Below, one piece after another: positions 14,301 through 25,904 of a stretch of DNA of 64,000 nt. Source of the DNA: Linyphia triangularis (taxonomy: Eukaryota > Arthropoda > Arachnida > Araneae > Linyphiidae). The DNA lies in the NCBI GenBank assembly GCA_963978545.1, contig OZ021726.1:53799959-53863958 (forward strand), read 5' to 3'. Each line of letters opens with the position of its first letter. Within the stretch, counting starts at the first letter, position 1. Below the pieces are notes generated by a model that was not told where the DNA came from, made no database searches, and worked only from the letters and a program-made list of their open reading frames with translations. A program made the translations under genes and the position numbers.

Positions 14301-17300
14301 GTGGCTGCCACTGTTATCTTACAGTATTTTTGAGGATACTCATCCAGCTGCAGCTATGCAGCTTCAATCTGGAAAGTGCTTCTTTTGTGGAAATGATCGC
14401 CACGTAAGAAGTTTATGCCCTGCCAAAGAGGTACTGTGTAGAAGATGTGGAAAAAGGGACACTATCAAAGAGTTTGTAAATCTAAACCACAGCGTGTCTC
14501 CCATAACCCTGCTGCATCAGTCCACACCTTAGCCACAGTGTCGGTCTGGCCTACTTGTCTACAAAAGTCTAACTAAAATACAAATTAATGGGATTGAATT
14601 GAATGTTCTTATCGACACTGGTAGTTCTCTTAGCTTCATAAATGAATGTTTCGTTAAAAGATGTAATGTAAAAGTGAACACAGCATCTCTCCGAAGAGTA
14701 TTAGGTATGTTTGCTCAAAACTGCCTTTGGATACCAGTATTCTCAAAGAAGATACACCTATTGCTATCAAACCATCAGTTCCCAATTTCAGAGAAGGCTG
14801 TAAATGCATTCAACAGCTTAAAGTCAGATATAGCCAAAGCATCATTAGCTGCAATAGATGATGCCATACCATTCAGAGTTTAGACTGAACTGATGCATCT
14901 AAGTTTGCTATAGGAGCAACTCTCAGTCAAGCTGGTCGACCCATAACGTTTTTTCCAGAACACTAAACAAGTCTGAAATTAACCATTCATCTGTTGAGAA
15001 AGAAGCATATGCTATTGTGGAATCTTTGCGCTTCTGGCGACATTACCTGATTAGTAGACCTATTGAAGTATTTACCGATCAAAGGTCTGTCTCATTCATG
15101 TTCGACAAACGTCATTTTAGCAAAATCACAAATGAAAAGATTATGCACTGGAAACTAGAATTGTTATGCTACAAGTTCGATATCATCTACCGCCCTGGAA
15201 GGGGCCGTTCAAATATTATGTAAGCACCTGGGGGGGGGGGGGGAGGGGGATAGCGATTTGCTTATTTTTGTTGACAAGGGGGGGAAAGGGTATGAGTGAT
15301 GTTTACGTAAGCATTTAATAATCCCTTTATTTCTAAAAAAAAATTGAAACTTACAAAAAATTTCACTTTTGTACACCGAGTTCTAGGATAGGCGACTTTC
15401 CATTCAAATCGATCTAAGGGATTTAAACTTACGCCACATAAAAGTGACGTACTCTGCCTTCAGCCAATTACAATCAAACATTGATGATGCAAAATACTGC
15501 AGTTTCAAAATGAATAAAGGGGATTCCCCTCTTTTGGGTGTTTGGAGGCGTGAATCCTACATTAAACCTTACTTATGTGACAGACAATTTTTGTTTTTGT
15601 TTCGCTTGGCGACTGGCGGGCGCCTAAGATGGAACAGTAGTTGGTTTAAGGTTCAAGATTCCGAATTGAGTTGTGTTTTGAACAAGTTTCTTTTTCCACT
15701 GCAATCCTTCTTGAACTTTTTGAAGATTAAGCAAATATAGTTGCTCAGCTTTCTGTTTGCTTTAAAAAAAACAACAACATATGTCTTCATTTCGTGAAAT
15801 TTTATATAAAAAGCTGTTTGAAGCTTTTAAAAAGTCTACATCAAACAAACCCTTGAAAGATATTCAGGATATAAATAATGAGGTATGGCGCCATTTTAAA
15901 AATGACGAAGAACTAGAAGTGTTGGTGTTAAAAAGAATCGAAGAAGAGTTGCGAAAGGCAACTAGAAAAAAAACCCTTCTCCTTGATTATTTTATAAAGG
16001 TAATTATAAACAATTTATTCATAATATGTTAAGATAAATTTATGTTAAGTATATTTTATCAGAACTTTTTATATTCACCTTGGTTTTGACTATTTACATA
16101 TTTTGAAAAATGTAGCGAAAACTGAAATAAGTATAGTATACTAGATTTGGTAATACGTAATTGTGTTAAAATTGACATCTTCTTTCTTTAATTATACAGA
16201 TAATTTATAAATAATTTACAGAAAATGCCATATGACTATTTTTGTCCGTCCATCAAATCACAATTGTCTGCAAGGACTTGTGGGAAATGTGGTTTGTACC
16301 ACGCTTCACTAAAATCGACAATTCGTCATAAGAAAATTGTTCATGGCGAAAATAGCCAGAGAGCTTGCCTAGTTCGGCCTATGAGAATTGCTGCTCGTCG
16401 AGCAAATGAACTGATGTGCGTCATCAATTATGTAGAAGTCATGGAAGATACTGAGTGGATAAGCGAAGAGGAAGTTTGCCCAGATTCCTTGTGCGAAACA
16501 AGTGATGAAGCAATAACATCAGATGCCAGAAACCCTATAATTTCAGACATTAAAAACTGGCTAGAGCAACCCTGGATAACATCTGACTAGATAGACTTAA
16601 TTGATTATGAAAATTACATTTATGTGCCATTAAAATTGTGATAAACTTAACATTTAAAAAAAATTTAAAATATTTTTTTTTTCCCTTTTAAGGCGAGTTA
16701 AAGTTCATTATTTGCATTGAATCCTAACTTTTTTTTAAGATTATTAACGTTACAAAAAAAAAAAAAAAAAAAAAAAGAGCAGGGGGGGGGGGGGTACCGT
16801 ATGCTTACGTAATTATAGAGGGGGGGGGGTATGCGATTTGCTTATTTTTGCTGACAAGGGGGGGAGGGGGTCAAAAATTACCAAAAACATGCTTACGTAA
16901 TATTTGAACGACCCCGAAGTGAAAATGCTACTGCATAAATGAGAGTTAGAATTTCAAAAGCAAAAAAATTATTTTTAAAAATTAAATATTTTAAACTTAA
17001 TTATGGCAATAAAGTAACTTAATGTTTGATGTAAAATTCTATTTAATTCTTTAGTAAATATCTTCTGCATAGAATCAACTTTTGGTGTAGTAAGCTAATG
17101 GTTTCATGCGCAAAAGGCCATGAAAAAGGACTGTGGATAAGATTTTTTTTTATTGTTCTAAAACATAACTTTGGTAAATCAAAGTTTAAATAAGAAATCA
17201 AAAGTTAAGCTATAGCTGAATCACAGCTTTTAATATTGTTGTATATTTAATTTGAACCAGTCCAAAAATTCTCTAATACACTGATTTCAAAAATCTTGAT

Positions 17301-20300
17301 AGTGTCTGCCTATCCCTCTAGAAACTCTACCTTCCCTAATTCTGAAAATACTGCATCAATTTTAATGCTATTTAAAAGGTGCATGCAATCAATGATTTTA
17401 ATACCACTCAAAAAGTGCATGCAATATAGGAGTATTTAGGTCCTAATAAAATTCAGGTATGTGTAAGGGTGTAGAAGCACAGAAATTATGATATTTGATT
17501 CTTATAGCCAATGTAGGATGTTTGTCATGAGAATGGTTGGCTAAAACAATTTATTACAAGTACAATATAACTCCAATAATGACCTCTATTGAAGTTATAC
17601 TAATGCTTTCATATGTGAAAAATGTTTCATATGTTCCTATAAATTAGATTCATTATTAATGTAGGGCAGTTGTGTCAGTGTTGTATTAGTAGTTTTTGTA
17701 TGTCTTTATCACACTTAGCTTTATTCTGCTTAAAGATTGAATTTTTTTAGTTGTAACACTTTTCATTGTTGTGTAGAGTGTTTTGATTCTAAAAGATATA
17801 TATTTAAATATATAGTAGATGTATTTAATTAAAATTGTATTTATTTTACACATTTTAATGCTAGGTTCAATGAAACAATGGAATTCTTCAGTTGGAAAGC
17901 AAAATCAGGCAACCCATCTGAATGGCCACAAGAATTTTTTAGCTACTGGAGGGTTTTCTGCAATGATTTTAAAGATATCTGGAAGAAAGAAATACACAGA
18001 AAAGCCAAAGAAGAGTAAGTTTTTGAAAATAAATCTAAATATTTTAAAAATATTAATATATTTGATGGAATGCTTTAAAGAAAATACTCTGTGCTTTTTA
18101 TTTCATTCAAGCAAGAGAGTTAAATTGCAAGTGCAACTTTTATTGTATGGTTTATTATGTTTAATAAAACTTTTTTTGTGTATTTAAAAATGCAGAAATA
18201 TTGATGGTAGCAAAAGAATTACATATTAACTTAATAAACTTGTGAGACAAATTATTTAAGCCAATAGATTCTGAATTGTATACCTAATTTTAAAACTATT
18301 TACTTAAAGAATGTATTGCTTATTATAAAGTTTAGCATGAAGCAAATAAAATGTAGTATATTAAAACACAGAACCAATTTATGTAAAAGACCACAAGAAT
18401 TTTTTTATCCAAGATGTACATCCTTCTTTAATACTATTTGCTCTGAAATATTTTAGGCCGACCAAACGGTATAGTGGTTAGCGTGCTAGCTTCTAGACCG
18501 CGAGGTTGCGGGTTCGAGTCCCGTGTTAGGCATGGGTGTTTGTAAATGTATGTTGGCTTGTCTAATGACGAAAGTTTCGGCGCATTATAGCCCTCGTGTT
18601 GCTGACGGCGCCAGATAATCTGAAAACAACCAACTGAAATATTTTAGTCACAGAAATATTATCATTGTCATACTAAAAATAATCAATGAACTTAGAGTAA
18701 TTTTTATCTCAGATTTTCGGAACTAAATGAAATTTTTAAAACTATAAAAACTTGTTTAATTGTTTTACTTTCTCCTATTTCTTAGTATATAAAATTAATA
18801 AGTACTTTGGTGAAAGAATTTATTTCAGTATGTATCACTTGCCTTACTACAATTATAGTTTTTGCTGTGATTGTCATCTATATAGATTTGGTCTAAAACT
18901 AATTTAAAGGTTTATCAAATATATGTAAATAATACATTTCAGTTCAAATTTAAAATTATATTTCAGGCTTGAAAGAACTCGGAAAAAACTGCAAGATCTT
19001 AAAGAAGAAAGAAGAGCCAATGTTGTTAAAGTCAAAGATAAACCTTTTGGACTTGTAAGTTTCTTAAATCTTAAATTGCTAAATTTTTATTTCAGAACAG
19101 TGCCTTTTTAAACCTGTAAAGGTTGAGGTACACTGCTGAGTCGTGATTAAACTTTTAATAATTTGCAAAAAGTTTATTTTTTTAATGCACAAATTAAAAA
19201 TTCCTAGAAATTTTTAAAATGTTGTCTATTTAATGATAGTTTAATTGAGAGGTTTTTTTCCCTCCATTTTGTCAGACAATAACTGTTGTTGTACTTCTGT
19301 TTTCTAACAAATCTTCTTAGCGCTGCACAAAAATATTAAAATAAACTTTTTTTTAAAAATATTGCAATTGTATAAATGCAGATATTAGTTGAATAATAGA
19401 TGTTAATGTTTTTTTGTTGTTTTTTTTGTAAAAAACTTCCTTCCTTAACTAAAAAACGTTTTTTTATTTGCATAAACAACTTAAAATTTGCTATTGAATT
19501 AAAATATAAATTCATTAGAACAATAAGCAACATTATGATTATTTTTCTTTGGATGAAATACTTTTGACATATCCTTTCATGAACTCTATAGAACTTAGTA
19601 TTGTTACATTTCAACACTACAATAGACTTCAGTCGCGGTGCTGGTACTCGGGAGAGTCACCCCCATTCATAAGTCATACATTTCAACAATCAACTAGTGT
19701 CACTGAAAAATTAAGTGCATTAAGTAAAACACAAAGTTTCATTCCATATTAAATTAACATAATAATATAACCCATAAAAACAAAGCTTTTAATAAAAATC
19801 CTTTTTATACATATTCAATTGTTACTTTCATTACCATAGTGCCAGGGCCGCCGACAAGGGGGGGGGGGGGGGACAAAACAGTGCACATTATAAGGGCACG
19901 CCTTGTCAAGAAGGGCTGCAATTTCTTGTTAAAGTAATCTTGAAAATAAGAATTTTACTAAAAAAGTTTAAATTTATAGGATTCATATTACGAAACAAAA
20001 AGGCAAAAGATACCGAAAATTCTTTTGCAAACGACCCCTAAATCCAGTCTTTTTTTTAACACTGTCCCAAGAATGTAAACCACAACGCAGACCACAACCT
20101 AAATGGACTATGGGAATGAGAAGTGACTGAAATAATTTTTAATAAGGGTCTTTGGAATGTGTTGAAATATGTTGAGAGTCTCCTTTTAAATTTGTTTTTC
20201 TTTATGGGGCAAGGGGGCAAGTTTTTTTTTTACTGCCCTCCAAACAGTGATGCCTCATTGTAGATGACCTTGAACACATTTTTAATTACAAGGTTTGCTA

Positions 20301-22052
20301 TTCGACAATTTCTTGTAAAAGTAACCCAGGACCCCCACTTCTTATCTGCCAAAAAGTTATAAAAATTGGGGGGGGGGGGTGGCGGCATGTGTAGGGAGAT
20401 GGGAAGAGGAGGGGTGAAAGAATGACAAGAGTGTAGGATGACCCCCGGAAATGCTGTCCCCTTTTCTTCTGCGGGACTTAGTTAACTGGCCACAGTTTGG
20501 AAAAAAAGTCACTGACATCAGAAATCGGAAGATGCGAAAGAACCATGTCCAACTTTTGCTTTTGTGTGATAACACAGTGAAAAGGTATGCCAATTTGTTT
20601 TACATGCTATAAACTTAAACACTCTAGAAATAGTATAAAACTATGTAGAGGTCTTGCATAATAGAATAGCGAAACTCGTTATATAAAAAAGCAAAAAAAA
20701 AACAACAGTTTTTTTAAATACTCTTCTTTAATAGTCGAATGAAATTGACAAACTAATTTATTTTTTACAGTAATTTGAAACTTAAGTACAAATGTTGCAA
20801 TATCATGACAAATTTTTACCTCAACATGCTTTTAAATTCCATTTCTTTATGTTGTGCAGTGTGCTTAAACACTTCTTTTAATTTCTTTAATTTAACTTGT
20901 TGAATTTTGTATTTATAGAAACTAGTTTTTCACATCAAATTTAAACATAATTTATGGTTTGAAATAGCGCATTCTGATTGTCCTGTATTTTGACTGAGAA
21001 AGTACCAGGGGGTGCTGACTTTAAGTTGGTATTTAAGAACAGTGTTACCTAGTCAATCCTACTAATTTCTCTTATTCTTTGCGTTTTCTTGATTTTTCTG
21101 GTTTTAAATTATGCAGTAAGTTTATAATGAGTTTACCTCGACAAAAAATAAATTTAATACCATTATTGCTTCAGTTTATTCTTAGATTGAATTAATCAGA
21201 AATTTTAGAACCACATATATCCATCAGAAAAACTGCATACGGCTCCAGAGCCGCCGTCTAATATCCCCAGTTGTATATGCTTCTCTAATTAAAAATACCA
21301 CCCCATTTCAAAACTAATAACTGTGGGGATATTTCCTTTTTAGTTTGAACCGTAGTATGTATAAATGGGCAAGGGGGGGGGGGGGTATGGGGTCTCAAAG
21401 TGCAGTTGCATAGAGGATAGAGGCCCGAAAAACTTCTCGATGGCCTTGCATAGAGCCATTCTGTTTTCTGTGTATGCTTGATGTTTGTATCTAATTTTGA
21501 ATATTAAAAACATCTTTATCAGCAAAATATACGGCAAACTACATTTCAACATTTAATTTGTTAAAAAAGAATATGAATCGATGCATTCACGTCCAAATAT
21601 CTTTTATTTATTTTAGTATGCTACGTTGAATTAACTGCACTGCACAACACTCCATACAAAATTTATGCATTCATGTCTTTTATTTATTCTGATTAAAATA
21701 ATTTTGGCAACAGGCGAGATTTATTAGTAATTCAAAACGATTAGAGAAATGTGTGTAAAAGCAACCTTTTAGTGATGGCCCTCAAAACTTGATAGAATGC
21801 ATTGTCATCGACATAGAATCTATCTGGCATGTTTCAACCGTATTAGATGACACCAAGTGGGTTAATTATACTTCTGCAGATTTGCCCAGAAGCCATACAC
21901 AAACAAAATTGCAGTTAATATAAAAGATTTACAAATTTGCATTTTTGATTTAGAATTCAGTGAAATTTTTTCAATGTGTTTATTTTTTCTTACAGAAAGC
22001 TAAGTTAGCCAAGAAAGGAATGCTACTTAAAGATTCTACAATGGATTCTTGA
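2395..22052 (+). CDS. capu: Formin of the Cappuccino/FMN class, 5'-partial, 19 exons
   Basis: Actin nucleator and elongator; family members build cytoplasmic actin meshes with Spire. Exons: 2395-2539, 3587-3648, 3723-4299, 4805-5392, 5470-5566, 6128-6263, 6626-6713, 6861-6922, 7225-7304, 7736-7865, 8356-8428, 9130-9203, 9429-9488, 9639-9759, 9904-9996, 12832-12883, 17865-18014, 18967-19054, 21996-22052. All borders are GT/AG, phases agree, and the total is 2733 nt including TGA. Numbering from the first visible codon: coiled-coil-like 70-120, proline-rich FH1 about 250-455, FH2 about 466-860. FH2 landmarks are [11 protein letters not shown] with the conserved actin-binding Ile, [53 protein letters not shown] and DFKDIWKKE. 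The basic tail [11 protein letters not shown] matches the Spire-binding FSI position of FMN2. FH2 order and tail favour FMN/Capu over DAAM, Diaphanous or FHOD. The N-terminus is missing. Confidence 0.93.
2752..2838. repeat. AT-rich minisatellite, about 20-bp unit
   Basis: Four tandem copies of a unit like TTTATTATTATTTTAATCAT lie in the intron between formin exons at 2395-2539 and 3587-3648. Neutral slippage is the likely origin. Confidence 0.75.
4805..5392 (+). other. capu: FH1-encoding exon with internal proline-block repeats
   Basis: This single exon encodes nearly all of the FH1 domain, the profilin-actin delivery track of the formin. Runs of four to nine prolines are separated by short spacers such as CSGI, YSGI, FGGM, CGGM and PGAM. 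At the DNA level two neighbouring units near 5082-5143 are almost identical (the [11 protein letters not shown] block appears twice), showing recent in-frame duplication. A further proline block closes the preceding exon near 4252-4281. Long open frames on the opposite strand, rich in Gly or Val/Glu, are mirror images of these CCN repeats. Confidence 0.9.
9997..10538. other. Formin intron segment with a moderately GC-rich relic
   Basis: The stretch 10040-10210 is richer in C and G than the surrounding intron (pyrimidine-rich CTCC runs, GGCGACGAAGTCGCCGC) and looks like an old repeat fragment, perhaps LTR-derived. No coding similarity was recognised. The GGCGAC/GTCGCC part can form a hairpin. 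Confidence 0.3.
10539..12518. mobile_element. hAT-like TIR element carrying an internal satellite
   Basis: It begins AGGGCTGCCACTGGCGACTA and ends with the inverted match AGTGAGTGGCAGCCCT. Next to the ends lie repeats of GGCTACTATTTT-type motifs. Flanking 8-mers CTAATTTC (10531-10538) and ATAATTTT (12519-12526) match at 6 of 8 positions, fitting an aged 8-bp hAT-type duplication. The interior (about 11640-12220) is a degenerate tandem array of roughly 98 bp. No transposase is evident. The element lies inside a formin intron. A related partial copy lies in reverse orientation at 54262-55570. Confidence 0.7.
11640..12220. repeat. Tandem array, about 98-bp period, inside the hAT-like element
   Basis: ATATTTA-type landmarks recur near 11697, 11795, 11892 and 11991. 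Each unit contains variants of TTTTCACCAAGTATTAC, GATGTAATGGAC and TATCGCTGAGAT. The same array, reverse-complemented, occurs at about 53930-54250 and 54920-55400. Open frames across it arise from periodicity and are not considered genes. Confidence 0.7.
12884..13814. other. Formin intron; possible retroelement leader before 13815
   Basis: Nothing is recognisable in 12884-13570. The part about 13586-13814, with an AATAAAGCTT motif near 13716, precedes the gag-like start and may be the LTR and leader of the gypsy element, but no second LTR was found to prove it. Confidence 0.35.
15781..16032 (+). CDS. Short hypothetical protein in the TIR transposon, charged
   Basis: The frame encodes 83 residues starting [13 protein letters not shown], rich in Lys and Glu ([14 protein letters not shown]), with a hydrophobic end. 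A GTAATT donor-like site at 16001 suggests the exon may end at 16000 (phase 1), but the two acceptors I can see before the next open frame do not keep that frame open. No function is recognised. It could be the first exon of a transposase accessory protein or a remnant. Confidence 0.35.
   Translation: MSSFREILYKKLFEAFKKSTSNKPLKDIQDINNEVWRHFKNDEELEVLVLKRIEEELRKATRKKTLLLDYFIKVIINNLFIIC
16225..16590 (+). CDS. Hypothetical C2H2-like zinc-finger protein in the TIR transposon
   Basis: The frame encodes 121 residues. The N-terminal part has [22 protein letters not shown], a C-x2-C-x12-H-x4-H spacing close to a C2H2 finger (positions about 20-41). The C-terminal half is acidic and ends with a TAG at 16588. 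The ATG at 16225 directly follows an AG acceptor-like site (16220-16221), so it could be a downstream exon. No DDE transposase motif is present. A DNA-binding role in the mobile element is inferred from the finger alone. Confidence 0.45.
   Translation: MPYDYFCPSIKSQLSARTCGKCGLYHASLKSTIRHKKIVHGENSQRACLVRPMRIAARRANELMCVINYVEVMEDTEWISEEEVCPDSLCETSDEAITSDARNPIISDIKNWLEQPWITSD
18015..18456. other. Formin intron, AT-rich
   Basis: No gene or repeat is recognised. The 14-base CTGAAATATTTTAG at 18443-18456 is the left target duplication of the SINE that follows. Confidence 0.4.
18457..18633 (+). mobile_element. tRNA-derived SINE, full-length copy
   Basis: The 5' part resembles a tRNA with pol III boxes: A-box-like TATAGTGGTTAGCGTG and B-box GGTTCGAGTCC. 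It is followed by a shared tail (TTTCGGCGCATTATAGCC, GGCGCCAGATAATCTG) ending in AACAACCAA. A perfect 14-bp duplication CTGAAATATTTTAG flanks it (18443-18456 and 18634-18647), showing LINE-mediated insertion. Length is 177 bp. The D-arm is most like Asp/Glu/Val tRNAs, but the anticodon arm no longer pairs. It sits in the formin intron in the sense direction. Confidence 0.93.
19055..21995. other. Last formin intron with G-rich transposon fragments
   Basis: A sequence starting CAGGGCCGCCGACAAGG and running into poly-G begins at 19843. A related start CAGAGCCGCCGTC lies near 21246, and further G-runs lie near 20369 and 21370, the last followed by CTCAAAGTGCAGTTGCATAG. These look like termini and interiors of hAT-type elements whose borders I cannot define. 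The rest is AT-rich without recognised content. Confidence 0.4.
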
Positions 22053-25000
22053 AAATATCCTAGACCATTCTTGTAGATAGATACCCCATCATGAAGTGCC
22101 TACATTTTGTTGCCCAGTAAACTCGAACGAGTTTTCATTTGTACTAGAATACATCATAATATTTTTTTGATAAATCACATTTTTGGAGGAAAAAAATATC
22201 ATTGTATCAATTAACTTTTAATGTTTACAAATTACTTTAAATTTGTAGCTCTTTTCATTCTTCATTTTTTCCCCCCTTAAGAGCAGAAATGAAAGTCTTA
22301 TGATTTGTTTTTAATATACTGTTTGTAAAATCGCTTTAATTTTTGATCGGAGAATTTTGTATTTTTAAGCAATTTTATAACACATGTGATCAAACTGTGC
22401 AATAATTAATATGTAATGGTATGTTTCCTTGAGATAACGTTTTATTTTATTCCCAAGCCGTACATAAATAAAACACTTTGAATGCTTTTCCTAAGCATTA
22501 TCTAGAAATTTTGTTATTTCTATTTGTTTCTACTTTGAAAAAGTATAAAATTTTTTATAAAAAACTAAAATTGTGCTTTAAAAGCACATTATATTGCAGT
22601 TAATTATTTTAAATTTAGAATTTGTTAAACTATGAAATTACATTTTATAAATGTAATGTAATTTTTACTACTCTCAAACATGTAGCCATGATAGTAAGTA
22701 TAAAAATAATATCCAAACTGCACAGAAACATTCGAAACACTATCTGTTTCAGATTTAGGCAGCTATTTCTCTTGAATTTGACATTGTTCTCACCAATCAT
22801 TTTTCTCATCAATCTGCATGTTCATTTCCAGAGCAATTCTCAAACTTTGCATTTAAAAGAAAATTGTTAACAAATTTCTGATATTAATCACATCTTTGTT
22901 TATGGATTTGCTTGGTGTTCCAGTAAATTTTAAAATGCATTTAAGTGTATCAAGATAAATGAAATCAACAACGCATTTAAATTTAGCCTGATAACACATA
23001 ATTGTGTTCTCCAAATTTATTTATATAATATTTCTGTGTGTAGAAAATATTGAGTAGTGGTATATAACAGTATGCTCATATAGAGTTATATGCTCAAATG
23101 TAGTATATTCTGTAAGTTAATTTGACTTGCATATCAATATATTACAATCTTGTTCATGTTGTAGTGTAAAAACAAAGTTGTATTTTGAGGTTATACTTAA
23201 GAAAGTAGATAAATACTTCAATATCAAAATATTTTCCTATTCATATTGTTAATTTCCTTTATGCTAACATTACGGATTTCATTATATTCATTTCCATGTT
23301 GTAGTCTTGCTTCATTTAAACAAAACAAAAAAATATTATTGAAGAGAAATAATTTACAATGAAGATTGATTCAGGCCAATTGTAGACTAGTATTTATATA
23401 AAATGTTGTGTCCATGTTGATTGTTATTTTCTGCAGGATTCAGAAAATTTTGTTTTCTTTTTCAATGAAATACTGCTATAAAAGGTATTTCAATTGAATA
23501 ACAAGTATATTAGTTGAAAAATTGTATATGTTTAGCATATGCCATCAGCATTCCAGAATCCGAATCAGCAGAATTCTGTTTTTCCATTAATTATTGTTGT
23601 ACCGTAATTAAAAAGCATTCCTATTATAGCAAATGTTATAAAAGTTTTTCTTCCTAACTTTTATCAGTTATTTTAGTAACTGAACTTAGATCGTTGCTTT
23701 GTATTATTGATTTTGTAAAATAAAGAGTTTCTTTTTTGTTTATTTTTAAAAGACTAATTGAAGTTCAGAAAAAGCCTTTTGCAATATAACAGTAATTTCT
23801 AGAACATGATTCTCGTAAACAATTTGTTAAATTTACACAGTTTTAGTTTATAGAAACTGGGGTTAAAAATAGTTTAATTCTCACAACTACAGTCTTCAAG
23901 TATTACATGATAGCACCAGAATATTATAAATATTGATGTGCAATTTTAATTTTAGGAGGTATACTTTTATGTGTAAAATAACAGCACTATTGCTTGCCTT
24001 CATATTTTGAGCTTAGAAGGTAAAGTGCAGATCTTTACGATATTTTTTACTTTTTAGAGCATGCACCATGTTCAATATCAAAGTATAAAATCCACCATTG
24101 TTGCACATAGTGTTGAGCCTATGTTCCATAGTAATCAAACATATTTTGTATGATCTAATAGTTATTGGATGGTATTTACAAATAATATAGTGATGTATTA
24201 GGACATATCATGTATCCTTTAATATATTTTTAAGTTTCATAAAAGTTTTCCTGATTTTTTTTTTTTTTCTTAAATTTCTTTTCTAAATACTACTTGAAAT
24301 TATGTTATGATAAAAGTATGTATATATGTCTGACTATTTTGTATTTTCTTATAGTAGGTCTGTTTTTATATTGAATGTTATAAGAATATGTTAATGTTTG
24401 TATATTAATCAATTTCATTTGTAAAATAAAAATTTACACAAACTATAATTTATGTTATACTACTATGTTATTCATTGATTGTCTAAATTATTTATTTGGT
24501 TTCTATTATAGTTCCTAGCCACTGTGAAATTTTTCACATTTTTAAATGGTCTAGAAATCATATAACTTTTCTATAAATAAAATTGATTTATATTCTATAA
24601 GAGTAAAATTATTTCTAGATTGTTTTATTACATTTTATTATATTCTATTACAAATATTTGCATAACTATTATCTTTTACACAAGGAATGTGAAGTAGGCT
24701 ACTTAATAAATTATTGAATTAGTTATGAAACTTTTATAGATTGATTTTAGAAAAGTCGTGTGGAAGTATTGATGTATATTTTGTGTGATTGTCATTAATG
24801 CATATGTATTTTATGACAAAATTATAAACAAAATCTAAATGAATGTGAAATATTTTTCACTTAGTCTTAACTCTGATTGTGCTATTTTAAATACCGAATA
24901 AAAATGTTTCTATTATATATCATTTAAATTCAATGCAATTATAAAATATGACAAGTATAATTTGTCAATTCTTCTATGCTTAAGGGGAAAATATGTTGTT

Positions 25001-25900
25001 TCCTCAAAATGTTATTCAAAATTATGCCTAATTATGAGTTTGATAATAAACAAAACATTAAGAAGTATTTTCAAATATGTCTGATAAAATAAAATGTCCG
25101 ATACTTTTTTTTATATAAATTGTACTCTTTAAAGGCTGATTTACTTGATTAGGTTTTAAAATTATGAAACAAAATTCTAAATGTAGATATTTTTAAGTAA
25201 TATTGTTTGATTTCATTAAAATCAAAAGTTTAAGGTGCGCAATGTAATAAGATGTCATTTTATAAATAATTTTAATATATATTTGTTTATCTGCATTTTA
25301 TTTCTTCTTTCATGACCTTAAAATTGCTAATTTTATTTTCCACAAAGCCGAATAACATTTTCTTGTTAGCAAATATAGTTGTTTTATCATGATAAAGCAA
25401 TATATCTATTATAATGTTGAATTTGTCTTTCATAACAGTGAAACATGATCATTGAGCAATTCTTTCTTGTATTGATGCTGTAAATTTGAATTACATATCA
25501 TTATCTTAAAAATATTTTTAAGTTGAATTAAGTTTTCAAGTTACATATTCTTTCCTTATCACATTTATGTTAAGTATTCCTATATTCGAAATTAGTGTTC
25601 TGTGAATGGGTTAATAACCTCAGGGACAGCCGTTTCCTCATTGTGCACTTTTTCACTTCACCATTAATTTATCTCGATGTCTCTGACTGAAGAATGGTTG
25701 TTATCGTTCAATTATAAAAATATACAGTTTTCTTTCGGCAAGATTTGTGATATTCTATGTAGAGATAATGTTAATTTGTTTGTGTAATTAAAAAATCCTT
25801 ATATACGTTTGACTAGTTATTCAATTATTGAACTACAGAAAAATACAGAAATATGTGTCACTGATTTTGCACTTAAAACAATCTTTGGTACTTAGATATT
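22053..25900 (+). other. Formin 3' UTR and AT-rich 3' flank
   Basis: No gene is seen. The sequence is very AT-rich and free of recognisable transposons for nearly 4 kb, unlike the introns, which fits a long 3' UTR. Canonical AATAAA hexamers occur at 22467-22472, 23719-23724 and 24897-24902, so several transcript ends are possible. Which are used cannot be told from sequence. Confidence 0.45.
22467..22472 (+). terminator. Candidate polyadenylation signal AATAAA, first after the formin stop
   Basis: This hexamer is about 415 bases after the TGA. Later candidates are 23719-23724 and 24897-24902. The choice is undecided. Confidence 0.35.
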
Positions 25901-25904
25901 ATCC

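Larger units (their letters stand above)
15201..16915. mobile_element. TIR DNA transposon with GGGG(C/T)CGTTCAAATATTA ends, 3-bp duplication
   Basis: The left end GGGGCCGTTCAAATATTATG is mirrored at 16890-16915 by the reverse complement of GGGGTCGTTCAAATATTACG. Flanks read CTGGAA before and GAAGTG after, so a 3-bp GAA duplication is the simplest reading. Taking one GAA and the insert away rejoins the interrupted retroelement without a gap. Inside are two short open frames (15781-16032 and 16225-16590). The family is not identified; three-base duplications are known for PIF/Harbinger, CMC and Academ groups, among others. Confidence 0.75.
13815..16940 (+). mobile_element. Degenerate Ty3/gypsy retrotransposon, internally deleted and split by a DNA transposon
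   Basis: In order: a gag-like region from the ATG at 13815, continuing in a shifted frame at 13956-14333; a zinc-knuckle segment ([14 protein letters not shown] then CRRCGK) at 14360-14460; an aspartic-protease motif [10 protein letters not shown] near 14608; then, after a large deletion removing most of the reverse transcriptase, an RNase H-like segment ([27 protein letters not shown]) at about 14890-15200. Stops and frameshifts break the chain, so it is a fossil. The coding remnant resumes at 16916 after the nested element. It lies in the formin intron between 12883 and 17865, in the sense direction. Confidence 0.85.

Noticed and set aside
18457..18533. A tRNA gene
   Set aside because: The segment has A and B boxes but continues into the shared SINE tail, is flanked by a target duplication, and its anticodon arm does not pair properly. 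The same holds for the other four copies.
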